The notes: a model not told the origin generated them from the letters alone. DNA of 64,000 nucleotides from an uncultured Lachnospiraceae bacterium (GCA_934401915.1 CAKRSV010000011.1:1-64000); one strand, 5' to 3'; numbered from the stretch's first letter, positions 42,684 through 51,174 are shown. Program-made: numbers and translations.

Positions 42684-43430
42684 ATGAGCGAGTGGAATGC
42701 AGTATTGTACGATAATAAACATGATTTTGTTGCCGAATACGGAAAAGGACTTTTAGAGTTTGTGCCCAAGAATAAAACGCAAAGTATATTGGACCTAGGC
42801 TGTGGAACGGGCACTCTTACTTCACAATTAGCAGATTTTGCAGATACGGTTGTCGGTATTGACAGCTCTGCAAATATGATAGAAAAAGCCCGGAAGCAAT
42901 ATCCTGATATCAGGTTTATGGTCTGTGACGCCCTCGCATTGCCATTTGAGGAACAGTTCGATGTTGTTTTTTCAAATGCAGTCTTCCACTGGATAGCCGA
43001 CCATGACGTTTTGCTGGATCAGGTGCATAACGTGTTGAAAGCAAATGGATTATTGGTATGTGAATTTGGCGCGAATGGAAATATTGCGACAATCGAGAGT
43101 ACATTTATGAGCACTTGCCTGGAACTTGGGTATGAATATAAGCCCAAATTTAATTTCCCGACAAGGGAACATTTCGCTGATCTATTGATAAAGAACGATT
43201 TTATAATTGATAAAATATATGATTATGACAGACCCACGCCCTTAAAGGATAGCGAGCGCGGGTTAGCTAACTGGATGAAGCAATTTTTTGCATCAGATTT
43301 AGGATTGATGACAGAAAAGATGCAGGAAGAGATCATTAAAAGAGTCGAGACTTTCACCAAGGACTCCCTTTGGAATGGAAGTGAATGGATTGCTGATTAT
43401 CGCAGATTAAGGGTAATCGCGCATATATGA
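42684..43430 (+). CDS. SAM-dependent methyltransferase (class I, small molecule)
   Basis: 248 residues with the Rossmann methyltransferase motifs: ILDLGCGTGTLTSQLAD (SAM binding), VVGIDSSANMIEKARK (acidic loop), FMVCDALALPFEEQFDVVFSNAVFHWI (post II), and VLKANGLLVCEFGANGN. The SNAVFHWI motif is typical of trans-aconitate methyltransferase-like enzymes. The substrate is unknown. GAAGG lies 7 bases before the ATG. It is an isolated plus-strand gene in the accessory region. Confidence 0.88.
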   Translation: MSEWNAVLYDNKHDFVAEYGKGLLEFVPKNKTQSILDLGCGTGTLTSQLADFADTVVGIDSSANMIEKARKQYPDIRFMVCDALALPFEEQFDVVFSNAVFHWIADHDVLLDQVHNVLKANGLLVCEFGANGNIATIESTFMSTCLELGYEYKPKFNFPTREHFADLLIKNDFIIDKIYDYDRPTPLKDSERGLANWMKQFFASDLGLMTEKMQEEIIKRVETFTKDSLWNGSEWIADYRRLRVIAHI

Positions 43431-43444
43431 TCTTCCTGCAAGAA

Positions 43445-43630
43445 ATGTCCTTATTCATATTCTCTTTGTTCAGTGTTCCTTCTGCCTCAATCAACAGACG
43501 CTTAACAAGTTTTGTTAGTATTAGTCTATGTCGTGTTCCCTTCGGAATTATTGCGAAATCTCATTCAGTAAGATATGTAATCCCGTCGTCAGTCACAATA
43601 TCGAATTCACCCCTCTATGCAATAAAACAT
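43445..43630 (-). pseudogene. Cupin-domain protein remnant
   Basis: One minus frame reads EFDIVTDDGITYLTE, then TGA, then DFAIIPKGTRHRLILTKLV and KRLLIEAEGTLNKEN. The DFAIIPKGTRHR stretch is the second cupin motif of mannose-6-phosphate isomerase-like cupins. There is no start, and an internal stop breaks the frame, so it is a decayed 3' fragment. It would overlap the methyltransferase end if extended. Confidence 0.6.
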
Positions 43631-43661
43631 TTCATCTGACAACTCATGAACATGGACGGTT

Positions 43662-44201
43662 TTAATCACAATTACATATTTTCAATTTCAATTCTTCCTT
43701 TGTAATAGAACAAATTACCAGGTTTTTACGTTCTCCTGAAGCAATATCAATTCTTCTGTTTCTAAGCTCTCCATCAAATTGAAAGCCCAGCTTTTTCAAT
43801 AAATTTCCAGAAGCCGTATTACTTATATTATATTTTGCTTCAAGCATATACATATCTCTTTTCACCAAATATTCTTGAATAATGCACTGTAATGCCTCAA
43901 ATGCGTACCCTCTATTTTGAAAACGTTCACCAATCACATACCCTATCTCTCCAATTCCAAGCTGTATGTACGGTATATCAATCGTTACATATCCGATACA
44001 ATTCTTACTCTCTTTTTCCAAAATAAGCCATGCATTTTTATTCTTCGACCAGGCATCTACAAATGCTTCCATCTGCTTTTCTTCTGCTGGATAACCAAGT
44101 ATATATTTTCCAAGCTTTTTATCTTTTCCCCACCCCTCAAGGCAGGAATGCGTATCTTCCGCCACAAAATTTCGTATTAATAATCTATTTGTCTCAAGCA
44201 T
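43662..44201 (-). CDS. GNAT family N-acetyltransferase (RimJ/RimL type)
   Basis: 179 residues from MLETNRLLIRNFVAED, with GAGGA upstream; an in-frame start nine codons earlier is less likely. The order ETNRLLIRNF, NAWLILEKESKNCIGYVTIDI, GEIGYVIGERFQNRGYAFEALQCII and the terminal NISNTASGNLLKKLGFQFDG is the ribosomal-protein acetyltransferase-like (RimJ/RimL) subgroup. The acceptor is unknown. A palindromic repeat element adjoins its 5' side. Confidence 0.88.
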   Translation of the reverse strand: MLETNRLLIRNFVAEDTHSCLEGWGKDKKLGKYILGYPAEEKQMEAFVDAWSKNKNAWLILEKESKNCIGYVTIDIPYIQLGIGEIGYVIGERFQNRGYAFEALQCIIQEYLVKRDMYMLEAKYNISNTASGNLLKKLGFQFDGELRNRRIDIASGERKNLVICSITKEELKLKICNCD

Positions 44202-44234
44202 ATTTATTTCCTCTAAAGATTTCGACAAACTGGA

Positions 44235-44400
44235 ATTTGCGCGTTTCTACAAGCGGTGCGCGGATGAAGCATAATGTGCATGGGAGCTTGCTCACAAATG
44301 CACATTTATGCGAACAGACGCATAGCGCGACAGCGCGTCATGAGTATGCAGCGCAGCGGAATACGAATGACACCGAAACGACAAACTTGAATTTAGGTGT
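44235..44400. repeat. GC-rich palindromic repeat element
   Basis: About 165 bp of hairpin-forming sequence. On the minus strand the ends are direct copies (AAATTCAAGTTTGTCG and AAATTCCAGTTTGTCG). Inside are GCATAAATGTGCAT/ATGCACATTATGC arms and a GCGCGACAGCGCG palindrome. Composition differs sharply from the AT-rich neighbours. It resembles a REP/MITE-like unit inserted between the GNAT and XRE genes. Confidence 0.55.
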
Positions 44401-44410
44401 AACTAAAGTC

Positions 44411-45229
44411 TTATCTTATATACCCCTTTCTTCGAGCATAATCTCCAATTATAAAAGCAACTGCTATAATCAACAAAATAAATATAGATAATATATCCCA
44501 AATATCAATTACCGCCTCGCCAATCATTTTTGATAATATACTATTTATCAAAAGTGTAAATGGAATAGCAAACAAGAATGTGATTCCTGTTGCCAAAAAC
44601 TTTCGTTCTTTAAGTCGATAATATAAAGCATAAATTATCCAGAGAAATGCAAGTGAGATAGTCGACATAATCACACCTATGCTGAACACCTCATTCACTT
44701 TTATCAAAATACTTAATATGTACATAAATGGTACTATAATTATACTAATAGCAATCATCGCCACCAGCACTCCCTTTTTTCCCAACAATATAACCGGAAA
44801 CGATGCGATCCATGTAACCAATATAGAACTAAGCACAATTAATGACCATGTCAATGTTCCCGAAATGGCAATATCACATATGCAACATACCATAATGCCA
44901 ATTATCATAGCGATTGTGTATATTGTTGATATTATTGCATTCTTGTTCATGTTGTTCTCATCTTTTCTTTTTAATTCAATGAGATTTTCATTGACCTTCT
45001 CTTCGTAATTATTCATTTCTATCCTCTCCCCACTCAACAATTCGTTAACCGTAACACCTAAAATATTGCAAAGTTCCAACATGATAGATGAATCAGGCAT
45101 ACATTTTCCTGTCTCCCATTTGGAAACAGCTCTGTCAGTAATATTTAACTTTTCTGCTAATTGCGCTTGTGTCAAACCTTTTTCTTTTCTACAACCAGCA
45201 ATAAACTTTCCTGTATCAATTTGATTCAT
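44411..45229 (-). CDS. XRE helix-turn-helix protein with multi-pass membrane C-terminus
   Basis: 272 residues. The N-terminal helix-turn-helix (FIAGCRKEKGLTQAQLAEKLNITDRAVSKWETGKCMPDSSIMLELCNILGVTVNELLSG) is followed by a charged linker (MNNYEEKVNENLIELKRKDENN). Five or six membrane helices form the rest. This combination suggests a membrane-tethered regulator responding to an envelope signal. AAGGAGG lies 10 bases before the ATG. GC is low, in line with the accessory region. Confidence 0.85.
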   Translation of the reverse strand: MNQIDTGKFIAGCRKEKGLTQAQLAEKLNITDRAVSKWETGKCMPDSSIMLELCNILGVTVNELLSGERIEMNNYEEKVNENLIELKRKDENNMNKNAIISTIYTIAMIIGIMVCCICDIAISGTLTWSLIVLSSILVTWIASFPVILLGKKGVLVAMIAISIIIVPFMYILSILIKVNEVFSIGVIMSTISLAFLWIIYALYYRLKERKFLATGITFLFAIPFTLLINSILSKMIGEAVIDIWDILSIFILLIIAVAFIIGDYARRKGYIR

Positions 45230-45328
45230 GAAAATATGCCTCCTTTCATGATTTACTCTACAATTTCTATCAATTTTTGTACACGAACCGTAAGTAGAAT
45301 TATCAAACTCAACCTTCAGTTGGGGACA

Positions 45329-45694
45329 CTAAATAGAGGTTCCTATGTGCTTGTCCAATCTCCATTGTGGTGCCGTGCCGTCATCGGCATAATATTCATC
45401 CATTACCACAATTTTATCATCTTTTGTCTGTATAAACGAAGTTACATGGAAAGAAACACTCCTGTCTTTGGGGTAAATGTTTGTAACCGTAATAATCAAC
45501 TCATTCAGCGTTTCGATCCTTTCTACGATTCCGTCCCACTCACCAGGATATTCACAGTTTGCAATGATAAATTCGTCCACAGTAAAATGCTCGTTTGTAC
45601 AATGCCAATTCACATAAGCGTCCTTGTGAAAGTATTTTCTGATCTCTTTCTCATCCTGCGCAAGAACAGCCTTCCAAAACTCTTTTATATTCAT
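45329..45694 (-). CDS. NTF2-like (SnoaL-type) small protein
   Basis: 121 residues with the cone-shaped NTF2-like pattern: an N-terminal helix (MNIKEFWKAVLAQDEKEIRKYFHKDAYVNWHCTNEHFTVDEFI), then curved strands (DGIVERIETLNELIITVTNIY, SVSFHVTSFIQTKDDKIVVMDEYYAD). Such proteins bind small hydrophobic ligands or act as isomerases/hydrolases; no specific role can be given. GGAG is 6 bases before the ATG. Confidence 0.75.
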   Translation of the reverse strand: MNIKEFWKAVLAQDEKEIRKYFHKDAYVNWHCTNEHFTVDEFIIANCEYPGEWDGIVERIETLNELIITVTNIYPKDRSVSFHVTSFIQTKDDKIVVMDEYYADDGTAPQWRLDKHIGTSI

Positions 45695-45775
45695 GTTAGC
45701 TCCGTGGTTTATTATCCTACAATTTTCTACCGATCGTTATGATTGATAAAAAGAAAGTTGCTGATTATAGCTCTT

Positions 45776-46245
45776 TCAGGTAAAACGATTCATCGTGCTG
45801 TGCTGTGTCAAACACGGCTTGTCAACTCTATGAAAACCCATTTTCTCATACAATTTCAAAGCTACAGAAAGATTCGTATGCGTTTCAAGGTACAGATTTT
45901 TGTATCCGGCGGATCTTGCCCAATCTTCAGCGATCCGCATCAGGTCTTTCCCATAGCCTTTTCCTTTGACAGAGTCATCCAGATAGAGCTTTTGCAGTTC
46001 CGCACAAGCCTCGATTCCTTCAAGTTCTGCAATACCAACGCCGCCGATAATCTGTCCATTTTCACCAACTGCGACAAAATAAACGCGCTTCTTTGGATTG
46101 CTGTTATAATAATCGCTCAAATGATCTAATTCTGGGTCGAAATACGCTGTTCCGGGAATATTTAAATGAAGCTCTTCCAGATTTGAGCGGATGATCCTGG
46201 CAATTTGTGCATCGTCTGCGGGTTCTATTTTTTATAATTTAACAT
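45776..46245 (-). pseudogene. GNAT acetyltransferase, frameshifted in an A-tract near the start
   Basis: A good start (ATG at 46243-46245 with GAGGT 7 bases upstream) reads MLNYKK then TAG. One extra A in the six-A run (46228-46233) would restore IEPADDAQIARIIRSNLEEL and join the rest of a GNAT enzyme: YFVAVGENGQIIGGVGIAEL, KLYLDDSVKGKGYGKDLMRIAED and KNLYLETHTNLSVALKLYEKMGF. Everything after the run is intact. It may be a recent null allele, a phase-variable gene, or a sequencing error in a homopolymer. Transcriptional slippage could restore some product. Confidence 0.72.
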
Positions 46246-46269
46246 AATACTTACCTCTTCAAATCTCAA

Positions 46270-46752
46270 TTATAACCGTGTGTATTCTGCAGCATTACCG
46301 TGCGTTTGAATTATTTCCATCAAATCGTCAGTCTGCATCCAAACGGTTGCTGTATTATCATTTGGATGAACACCGATTTTATTTCCTGTAAATTCAGCGT
46401 CCAGATAAAAATGAACCCTGTGTTCCGCATCGTTTAAAAGTCCAAGCGGAGAAACTGAACCAGGTGTCAGCTGCATGATAGCAAGCAAATCTTCCGCAGA
46501 TGCAAAAGATAATGCACGCAGGCCTTGTTGTTTACGAAACTCTTTTAAATCAACCCTTTTATCGCCTTTAACAGTTATCAAATAATAATTACGTTTTTTG
46601 TCATCACGAACAAACAGATTTTTTGCATCCCATTCCGGATAAGGCAGGTCAACAGAATCCAGTTCTTCCATATTGAAAACTGCCTTATGTTCAGTAATTT
46701 CATACTCGATATTATGTTCATCTAAATAGTGATATATATCTGTCTTATCCAT
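46270..46752 (-). CDS. Prolyl-tRNA editing protein (ProX/YbaK-like deacylase)
   Basis: 160 residues of the YbaK/ProRS-associated fold: YHYLDEHNIEYEITEHKAVF, NLFVRDDKKRNYYLITVKGDKRVDLK with the conserved Lys/Asp, LTPGSVSPLGLLND and HPNDNTATVWM. Free-standing proteins of this type hydrolyse Ala- or Cys-tRNA-Pro made in error by ProRS. It is a stand-alone gene between the damaged GNAT and LysE genes. Confidence 0.88.
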   Translation of the reverse strand: MDKTDIYHYLDEHNIEYEITEHKAVFNMEELDSVDLPYPEWDAKNLFVRDDKKRNYYLITVKGDKRVDLKEFRKQQGLRALSFASAEDLLAIMQLTPGSVSPLGLLNDAEHRVHFYLDAEFTGNKIGVHPNDNTATVWMQTDDLMEIIQTHGNAAEYTRL

Positions 46753-46937
46753 ATTCTATCCTCCATTATATCCCAAGTTATCAAACTCATTCTATCTCCC
46801 ATCTTCTTCCCCTTCGGACATAATATGCTTTTCTTCAATTTTACTTTTATATGCTATGTGCATTTCTTCAACGTTTTATTCGTTCGATTTATGCAAATGT
46901 TCAATTTAATTTTTAATAATGGTAAAGCCTGACCTTC

Positions 46938-47372
46938 TTACGCCAAAAATATCTGAATCAAGTTGCAAAGCAGTTTGATTCCATAAATAATAATCACAAC
47001 GCCGCAGATGCGGTTCAGCCATGTCACAATAAAAGCCGAACCCACAATTTTCCAAAGTGGCTGGTTTACATCTTTTCCACCGCTTAAATCTGCTTTGGAG
47101 CGGACAAGTCCAACGCCTATGTAAATGACCAGCAGACCTCCGCATCCAAGGATGATCTTCTGCAACCATGGAAAAGCCTCCATCAAAGCGCCGACGCCAA
47201 GAAAGCAGGCAAGCGCGAGCGAGATGTCCCAAAAGATGACGATCAGCGCCGTTGCTATTGCACGCCGTAGTTTCTGGCTCATGGCGCTGTTAATGACAAA
47301 CAGGTTCTGCATACCGATCGGAGCCACATAAGCAAGCCCCAGAGAAAGACCTTGAAAATAAATGGATATCAC
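46938..47372 (-). pseudogene. LysE/ArgO-type exporter with internal deletion
   Basis: 144 residues against about 200 for the family. The N-terminal part is normal (SLGLAYVAPIGMQNLFVINSAM, VIFWDISLALACFLGVGALM). The ...SAFIVTWLN segment should continue with PQAIIDGTMM and two more helices, but here it jumps directly to RICGVVIIIYGIKLL, the last helix. About 55-60 residues are missing in frame near 47011-47025. The remnant probably cannot transport, although a shortened protein could be made from a GTG start. Confidence 0.65.
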
Positions 47373-47500
47373 CTTCTACGGAAACCTCCTTTTCGTCACA
47401 TTCGCAGGGGCGCAATTCTTTGTCCGTATAGACCCGCAGTGTATGCTCCGCCTTTTCTTTCATTCCGCTTGCTGCTGCAAAAACATTTCAGCCAAACTGT

Positions 47501-47656
47501 CTACACCATATCGAGCAATTCATCAAGAGTCTGCGCATCCTCTGAACCTTTTAATAATTCTGCTGATGGAGCGTCCGCATCTATGTTAAATAACAGTTTT
47601 AATATTGCCCTGACCATTTCCTTTATCATTCTCATGATATAATCTTGTTCAAACAA
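47501..47656 (-). pseudogene. DUF6483-like N-terminal fragment
   Basis: From a TTG start at 47656 (AGGAG 7 bases upstream) the frame reads 51 codons, including YIMRMIKEMVRAILKLLFNI and SAELLKGSEDAQTLDELLDMV, then TAG. This is the N-terminus of the DUF6483 family common in Lachnospiraceae, which normally continues well beyond this point. The following bases (DSLAEMFLQQQAE in another frame) suggest a frameshift or deletion. Confidence 0.55.
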
Positions 47657-47863
47657 TTTTCTTCTCCTTTCCGCTTTCGAGATTCGCAGAAAGGATCCAT
47701 TATCTATCCACGTATCATCCCTTATTTTTAATTCTACCCCATCAGTCTACACTTGGAAACGGGAAATCTGGACTTTTTTCTCAAACACCTTCCTCTCCGT
47801 CATATCTTTTCTTATATAGCGAAATTGTGGTATTATGGTAAATCATAGAGAAAGAGATTTTTT

Positions 47864-48799
47864 ATGGAACGGACTCTTACCTATATTGCAGATAATTCCA
47901 TAGCGCCCTTGCCGGTCAGCCAGTTTCTGAAACAGAAGGGCTTTTCCTCCCACAATCTGGTGCAGCTTAAAAAAGATCCGACTGCCGTGCTGGCTAACGG
48001 GATCCCCTGCTTTATGAATCATGTACTGCAACCGGGCGATACCCTGACGCTGCAGATCCGTGAGTATCGTTCCTCTGAAAAAATTCCTCCCGTGAACCTG
48101 CCACTGGACATTGTCTACGAGGATGAGGATCTGCTGGTGATCAACAAACCGGCCGGAATGCCGATCCACCCTTCTATGAATCATTATTACAATTCCATGG
48201 CCAACGCTCTTGCTTATTATTTTGAGCGACAAAACTGCCCTTTCGTCTTCCGCTGTATTAATCGGTTGGACCGGGATACCTCAGGACTGACTATCGTGGC
48301 AAAACATTCTGTCAGCGCCGGGATGCTGTCTGCCATGATTGCCAACAAAGCCACTTCCGGCATCACACGGGAATATCTTGCCATTGTGAAAGGCTCGGTA
48401 CAGCCGCCTAATGGCACGATCACCGCACCACTGGGGCGCAAAGAGGGTTCTGTCATCGAGCGTACCGTAGATTTTGAAAAGGGCGAATCTGCCGTTACGC
48501 ATTACAAAGTTCTGGAAGAAAAAAACGGGCACAGCCTGGTCTCCCTGATCCTGGAAACCGGCCGCACCCATCAGATACGGATTCATATGAAATATCTGGG
48601 TTATCCCCTGATCGGAGATTATCTGTACAACCCGGATATGGAGCGGATACAACGCCAGGCGCTGCATGCCTGGCGTCTGACCTTCCGCCATCCCATCACA
48701 GGAAAAATACTGGAGTTTACCGCACCGTTGCCAGAGGATATGGCAGCTGTTTTTTCATCCCCTATTTTTCCTACAGTGGATCAATCACTAAAAAGTTAG
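47864..48799 (+). CDS. RluA-family pseudouridine synthase
   Basis: 311 residues. An N-terminal S4-like region (PLPVSQFLKQKGFSSHNLVQLKKDPTAVLANG) precedes the catalytic domain: YEDEDLLVINKPAGMPIHPS, HRLDxxTSG-type INRLDRDTSGLTIVAKH with the catalytic Asp, YLAIVKG, LETGRTHQIRIHMKYLGYPLIGD, and HAWRLTFRHP. It isomerises specific uridines in rRNA or tRNA; which site is not predictable. It is followed by an intrinsic terminator. Confidence 0.94.
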   Translation: MERTLTYIADNSIAPLPVSQFLKQKGFSSHNLVQLKKDPTAVLANGIPCFMNHVLQPGDTLTLQIREYRSSEKIPPVNLPLDIVYEDEDLLVINKPAGMPIHPSMNHYYNSMANALAYYFERQNCPFVFRCINRLDRDTSGLTIVAKHSVSAGMLSAMIANKATSGITREYLAIVKGSVQPPNGTITAPLGRKEGSVIERTVDFEKGESAVTHYKVLEEKNGHSLVSLILETGRTHQIRIHMKYLGYPLIGDYLYNPDMERIQRQALHAWRLTFRHPITGKILEFTAPLPEDMAAVFSSPIFPTVDQSLKS

Positions 48800-48832
48800 G
48801 TTTGTAAATTGCTCTTATTTTTTATATGATAA

Positions 48833-48861
48833 TTGCCACCATTAAATGGTGGCAACTTTTT
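48833..48861. terminator. Terminator of the pseudouridine synthase gene
   Basis: TTGCCACCAT-TAA-ATGGTGGCAA is a perfect 10-bp stem with a 3-base loop followed by CTTTTT on the plus strand. It begins 34 bp after the stop codon and also lies at the 3' end of the convergent DUF2442 gene. Confidence 0.92.
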
Positions 48862-49135
48862 ATGCAATCTTTTCACTTATATTTTTTAACTCATATAACA
48901 TTTCTGGATCTATATCCAAACACTTGCTGCAATCTCTGGTCCCAGTTACATCCCAAGCCAACGTCCCATTCAAAATAGTACATGCATTCATAAAAAAATT
49001 AATATCCTTCAATGGTTCAAAAACTTTCTTTTTCAATAACGTTTTGGCATCATAACATACAATCTTTCCATCTTCAAAATATACATATACGGTATAGTCC
49101 TCATACGGAATTACCTGCACAATATCATGAAACAT
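48860..49135 (-). CDS. DUF2442 domain protein
   Basis: 91 residues, start with AGGAGG 7 bases upstream. The sequence YTVYVYFEDGKIVCYDAK, FFMNACTILNGTLAWDVTG and CLDIDPEMLYE fits DUF2442, a small domain often encoded next to DUF4160. Here it is 9 bp downstream of a DUF4160 gene. Such pairs have been proposed as toxin-antitoxin-like modules; no toxic activity can be read from sequence. Confidence 0.82.
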   Translation of the reverse strand: MFHDIVQVIPYEDYTVYVYFEDGKIVCYDAKTLLKKKVFEPLKDINFFMNACTILNGTLAWDVTGTRDCSKCLDIDPEMLYELKNISEKIA

Positions 49136-49144
49136 ATATGCCTC

Positions 49145-49405
49145 CTACACTAACGGATTAATTCTGTTAAGCGGAAGTCCATCTTTGGACAGTTCCCAGT
49201 TTTGCATCAATTCATCCTGATGTATCACGCACCATGCTAATATCAGTTTTAATTGTCTGGACGGTAAAGCTCCTTTTATTACTCTCGCTTCATTAATATC
49301 TACAATTGCTTTATTTCCATTGTTTTCTGCATAAAAATGTGGTGGATTGTGATCTTCATAATACATTGTAACTCTTATTCCATAAAACAGCGAAATTTCT
49401 GACAT
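49145..49405 (-). CDS. DUF4160 domain protein
   Basis: 86 residues with the hallmark IRVTMYYEDHNPPHFYAENNGNKAIVDI and the C-terminal LKLILAWCVIHQDELMQNWEL of DUF4160. The gene immediately precedes DUF2442 (9-bp gap), so the two are co-translated. The 230 bp upstream (49406-49635) are AT-rich and contain nothing I can assign apart from the promoter that must lie there. Confidence 0.85.
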   Translation of the reverse strand: MSEISLFYGIRVTMYYEDHNPPHFYAENNGNKAIVDINEARVIKGALPSRQLKLILAWCVIHQDELMQNWELSKDGLPLNRINPLV

Positions 49406-49635
49406 AGATGCACCTACTTACTTTTTCACTCTTAAGATCTTGATGAATACCTATATTATATCAATAATCTTTTCATTTGACCACAACCGCATTATTTTCC
49501 ATGTGCTTCTATAAAAATCTCTATTCTCTTGGTTGCAACCCTAAATCACCACAAAATAATTATTCAATTACCCATACAAACTTGAATTTTTCGTTCTGTT
49601 TCTAAACAAAACAGCCTGAAAAATAATCGTCTGAA

Positions 49636-50013
49636 TTACTCTAAACCAAGTGTTATATATTGAGCTAATATTGCATTTATACTTTCTTTCTCTTCGGCTG
49701 TTACAGGTAAGTTCTGATTGTTCTCTTTATCATTGAATGTTCCACATTCCGAATGATAATAATATGTCCTTTCATCAATTATAAGTTTGCAATCATTGGC
49801 ACATTCGGCAGTCCCTTCTGTGTTCCAGGTGCCATTTTCAATAATGTCTGCGATTATTTTTACGTCTTCTTCGGTCAAATCATAAATTTTATCTTCCTCT
49901 GTACGAGTAATTATTCCACTTGTTACAGGTGCTTCACTGCCAGTTGCTTTATCACAAGCGACGAATGACAACATGCAAATTAATACCCCAAATAATACCA
50001 ATACCCTTTTCAT
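49636..50013 (-). CDS. Small secreted lipoprotein, unknown function
   Basis: 125 residues. The N-terminus MKRVLVLFGVLICMLSFVAC ends in a probable lipobox Cys (residue 20). The mature part has YDLTEEDVKIIADIIENG and a beta-rich middle with two Cys (ECANDCKLIIDERTYYYHSECG), ending in a helix (EEKESINAILAQYITLG). GGAGG precedes the ATG. I do not recognise the family beyond a surface-anchored small protein. Confidence 0.7.
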   Translation of the reverse strand: MKRVLVLFGVLICMLSFVACDKATGSEAPVTSGIITRTEEDKIYDLTEEDVKIIADIIENGTWNTEGTAECANDCKLIIDERTYYYHSECGTFNDKENNQNLPVTAEEKESINAILAQYITLGLE

Positions 50014-50206
50014 AGCAATCCCTCCTTAAATTCCGATTGAGATTTCACCTGTTTTAAAATAACCGTTATATTCTGTTATTAAATTCTCTGCAAAGCCTTG
50101 AAAACACTGGATTTATCGCAGGTGAGCTTTCCCTTATTATTTCCCTTGTGTTATATCGTCCCGTCAGTGTTTACGAACTCTGATAAGGGCAAATACAAGG
50201 GTGCAG

Positions 50207-50312
50207 GATATCCGGTGGATGTCCGCTTTGCACCGACCGTAGCGAAGCGAAGACCACAAGATGTCCGGTGGACCTCTGCTCTGTGCCGACCGAAGCGGCA
50301 GCGGAGACCAAG
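50207..50312. repeat. Two tandem 53-bp imperfect repeats
   Basis: Copies at 50207-50259 and 50260-50312 share GAT-TCCGGTGGA, GCCGACCG/ACCGACCG and GCGAAGACCA/GCGGAGACCA segments. GC content is far above the surrounding AT-rich DNA. The wider gap 50014-50423 contains no supported gene; a plus-strand open frame across the repeats looks spurious. Confidence 0.6.
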
Positions 50313-50423
50313 AAAATCATATAAAACAGTATAACACAAAATAAAAGTGACATGGTGAACTGATTGAAATGCTTCTGATTTTTGTAACAAATGATTGATT
50401 GAACAATAAGGAGATAGGATACG

Positions 50424-50660
50424 ATGAGAACAATATTTGCGGAATACAATCCACAACGAAACAGCATTGACATTTATACAAATGTTGGCTATATGCTTCG
50501 CATTGACTGCTGGGAAGCCGAAAAGGATTTAAAAACCACGCCTGGATCAGACTGTGCATTAAATGCACTTGCTATTGACGAACCACTTGAATATGCGAGA
50601 TTGTATCTTGATGGAAATTTACAGATGTGGATAGATGCAGAAGACTCATTGGAATTGTAA
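50424..50660 (+). CDS. DUF6061-like small protein
   Basis: 78 residues, start with AGGAGA 8 bases upstream. The pattern FAEYNPQRNSIDIYTNVGYMLRIDC, then IDEPLEYARLYLDGNLQMWIDA, resembles the DUF6061 small proteins of Clostridia, which often sit in mobile or accessory DNA. Function unknown. A 13-bp hairpin follows the stop codon. Confidence 0.6.
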   Translation: MRTIFAEYNPQRNSIDIYTNVGYMLRIDCWEAEKDLKTTPGSDCALNALAIDEPLEYARLYLDGNLQMWIDAEDSLEL

Positions 50661-50665
50661 ACCAC

Positions 50666-50703
50666 AAGTAGCCTGTATTCTTTATTACGCATACAGGCTA
50701 CTT
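50666..50703 (+). terminator. Hairpin after DUF6061-like gene
   Basis: AAGTAGCCTGTAT and ATACAGGCTACTT form a perfect 13-bp stem with a 12-base loop. The following AATCAAAATT lacks a U run, so it may be a weak terminator or a stabilising hairpin. Confidence 0.55.
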
Positions 50704-50772
50704 AATCAAAATTACTATAGTTGATGATAAAGCAAGTTTCTTAATACACTTCATTTGAATACTACTAAGCCA

Positions 50773-51174
50773 TTAACAATCATTTCTAAGACAAACCTGA
50801 TCTGCCATAGCATTTGTAACTATAGTGGCACTATGAGTAGCGATGATAATCTGCCTTTTATTTTTGATATCACGTAATTGCCTAACAAGATTCTTGTATA
50901 TGTATTGACTGTCAAGGTTATCTTCTGGCTGATCAATTAAATTAGGTCTATGATCATCTACAAAATCCCCGTATCCAAAAATAAAGTCGAGCATAGCCAC
51001 TACTTTTTGTCCAAGAGAAAGATTTCTTACATCTTTATAATCTGCCCCCCGTTTAGTAGTGGTCTTACTATTTATATTGAACTCCAAAGATAATTTTTCC
51101 GACTCTCCCACCATTCTTCTTAAATAGGTTATACAATGCTTTGATTCTCTCTTCACTAAAACTCGTTCTCTCAT
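50773..51174 (-). pseudogene. ABC/SMC-like ATPase C-terminal fragment
   Basis: 133 codons with an ABC signature-like [20 protein letters not shown], Walker B plus D-loop in [16 protein letters not shown], and a switch His in [19 protein letters not shown]. These are the C-terminal motifs of large AAA/ABC ATPases (Spaf_1101-like/PHP-associated) often found in defence or mobile loci. The Walker A half is missing, and the end breaks after CLRND, so it is a remnant cut on both sides. Confidence 0.65.

Noticed and set aside
43427..43639. A 70-codon plus-strand frame after the small-molecule methyltransferase
   Set aside because: The opposite strand reads as a cupin remnant with recognisable motif, which explains the region better.
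50098..50334. A 78-codon plus-strand frame over the 53-bp repeats
   Set aside because: The Arg/Pro-rich translation comes from the repeats themselves and lacks a ribosome-binding site.
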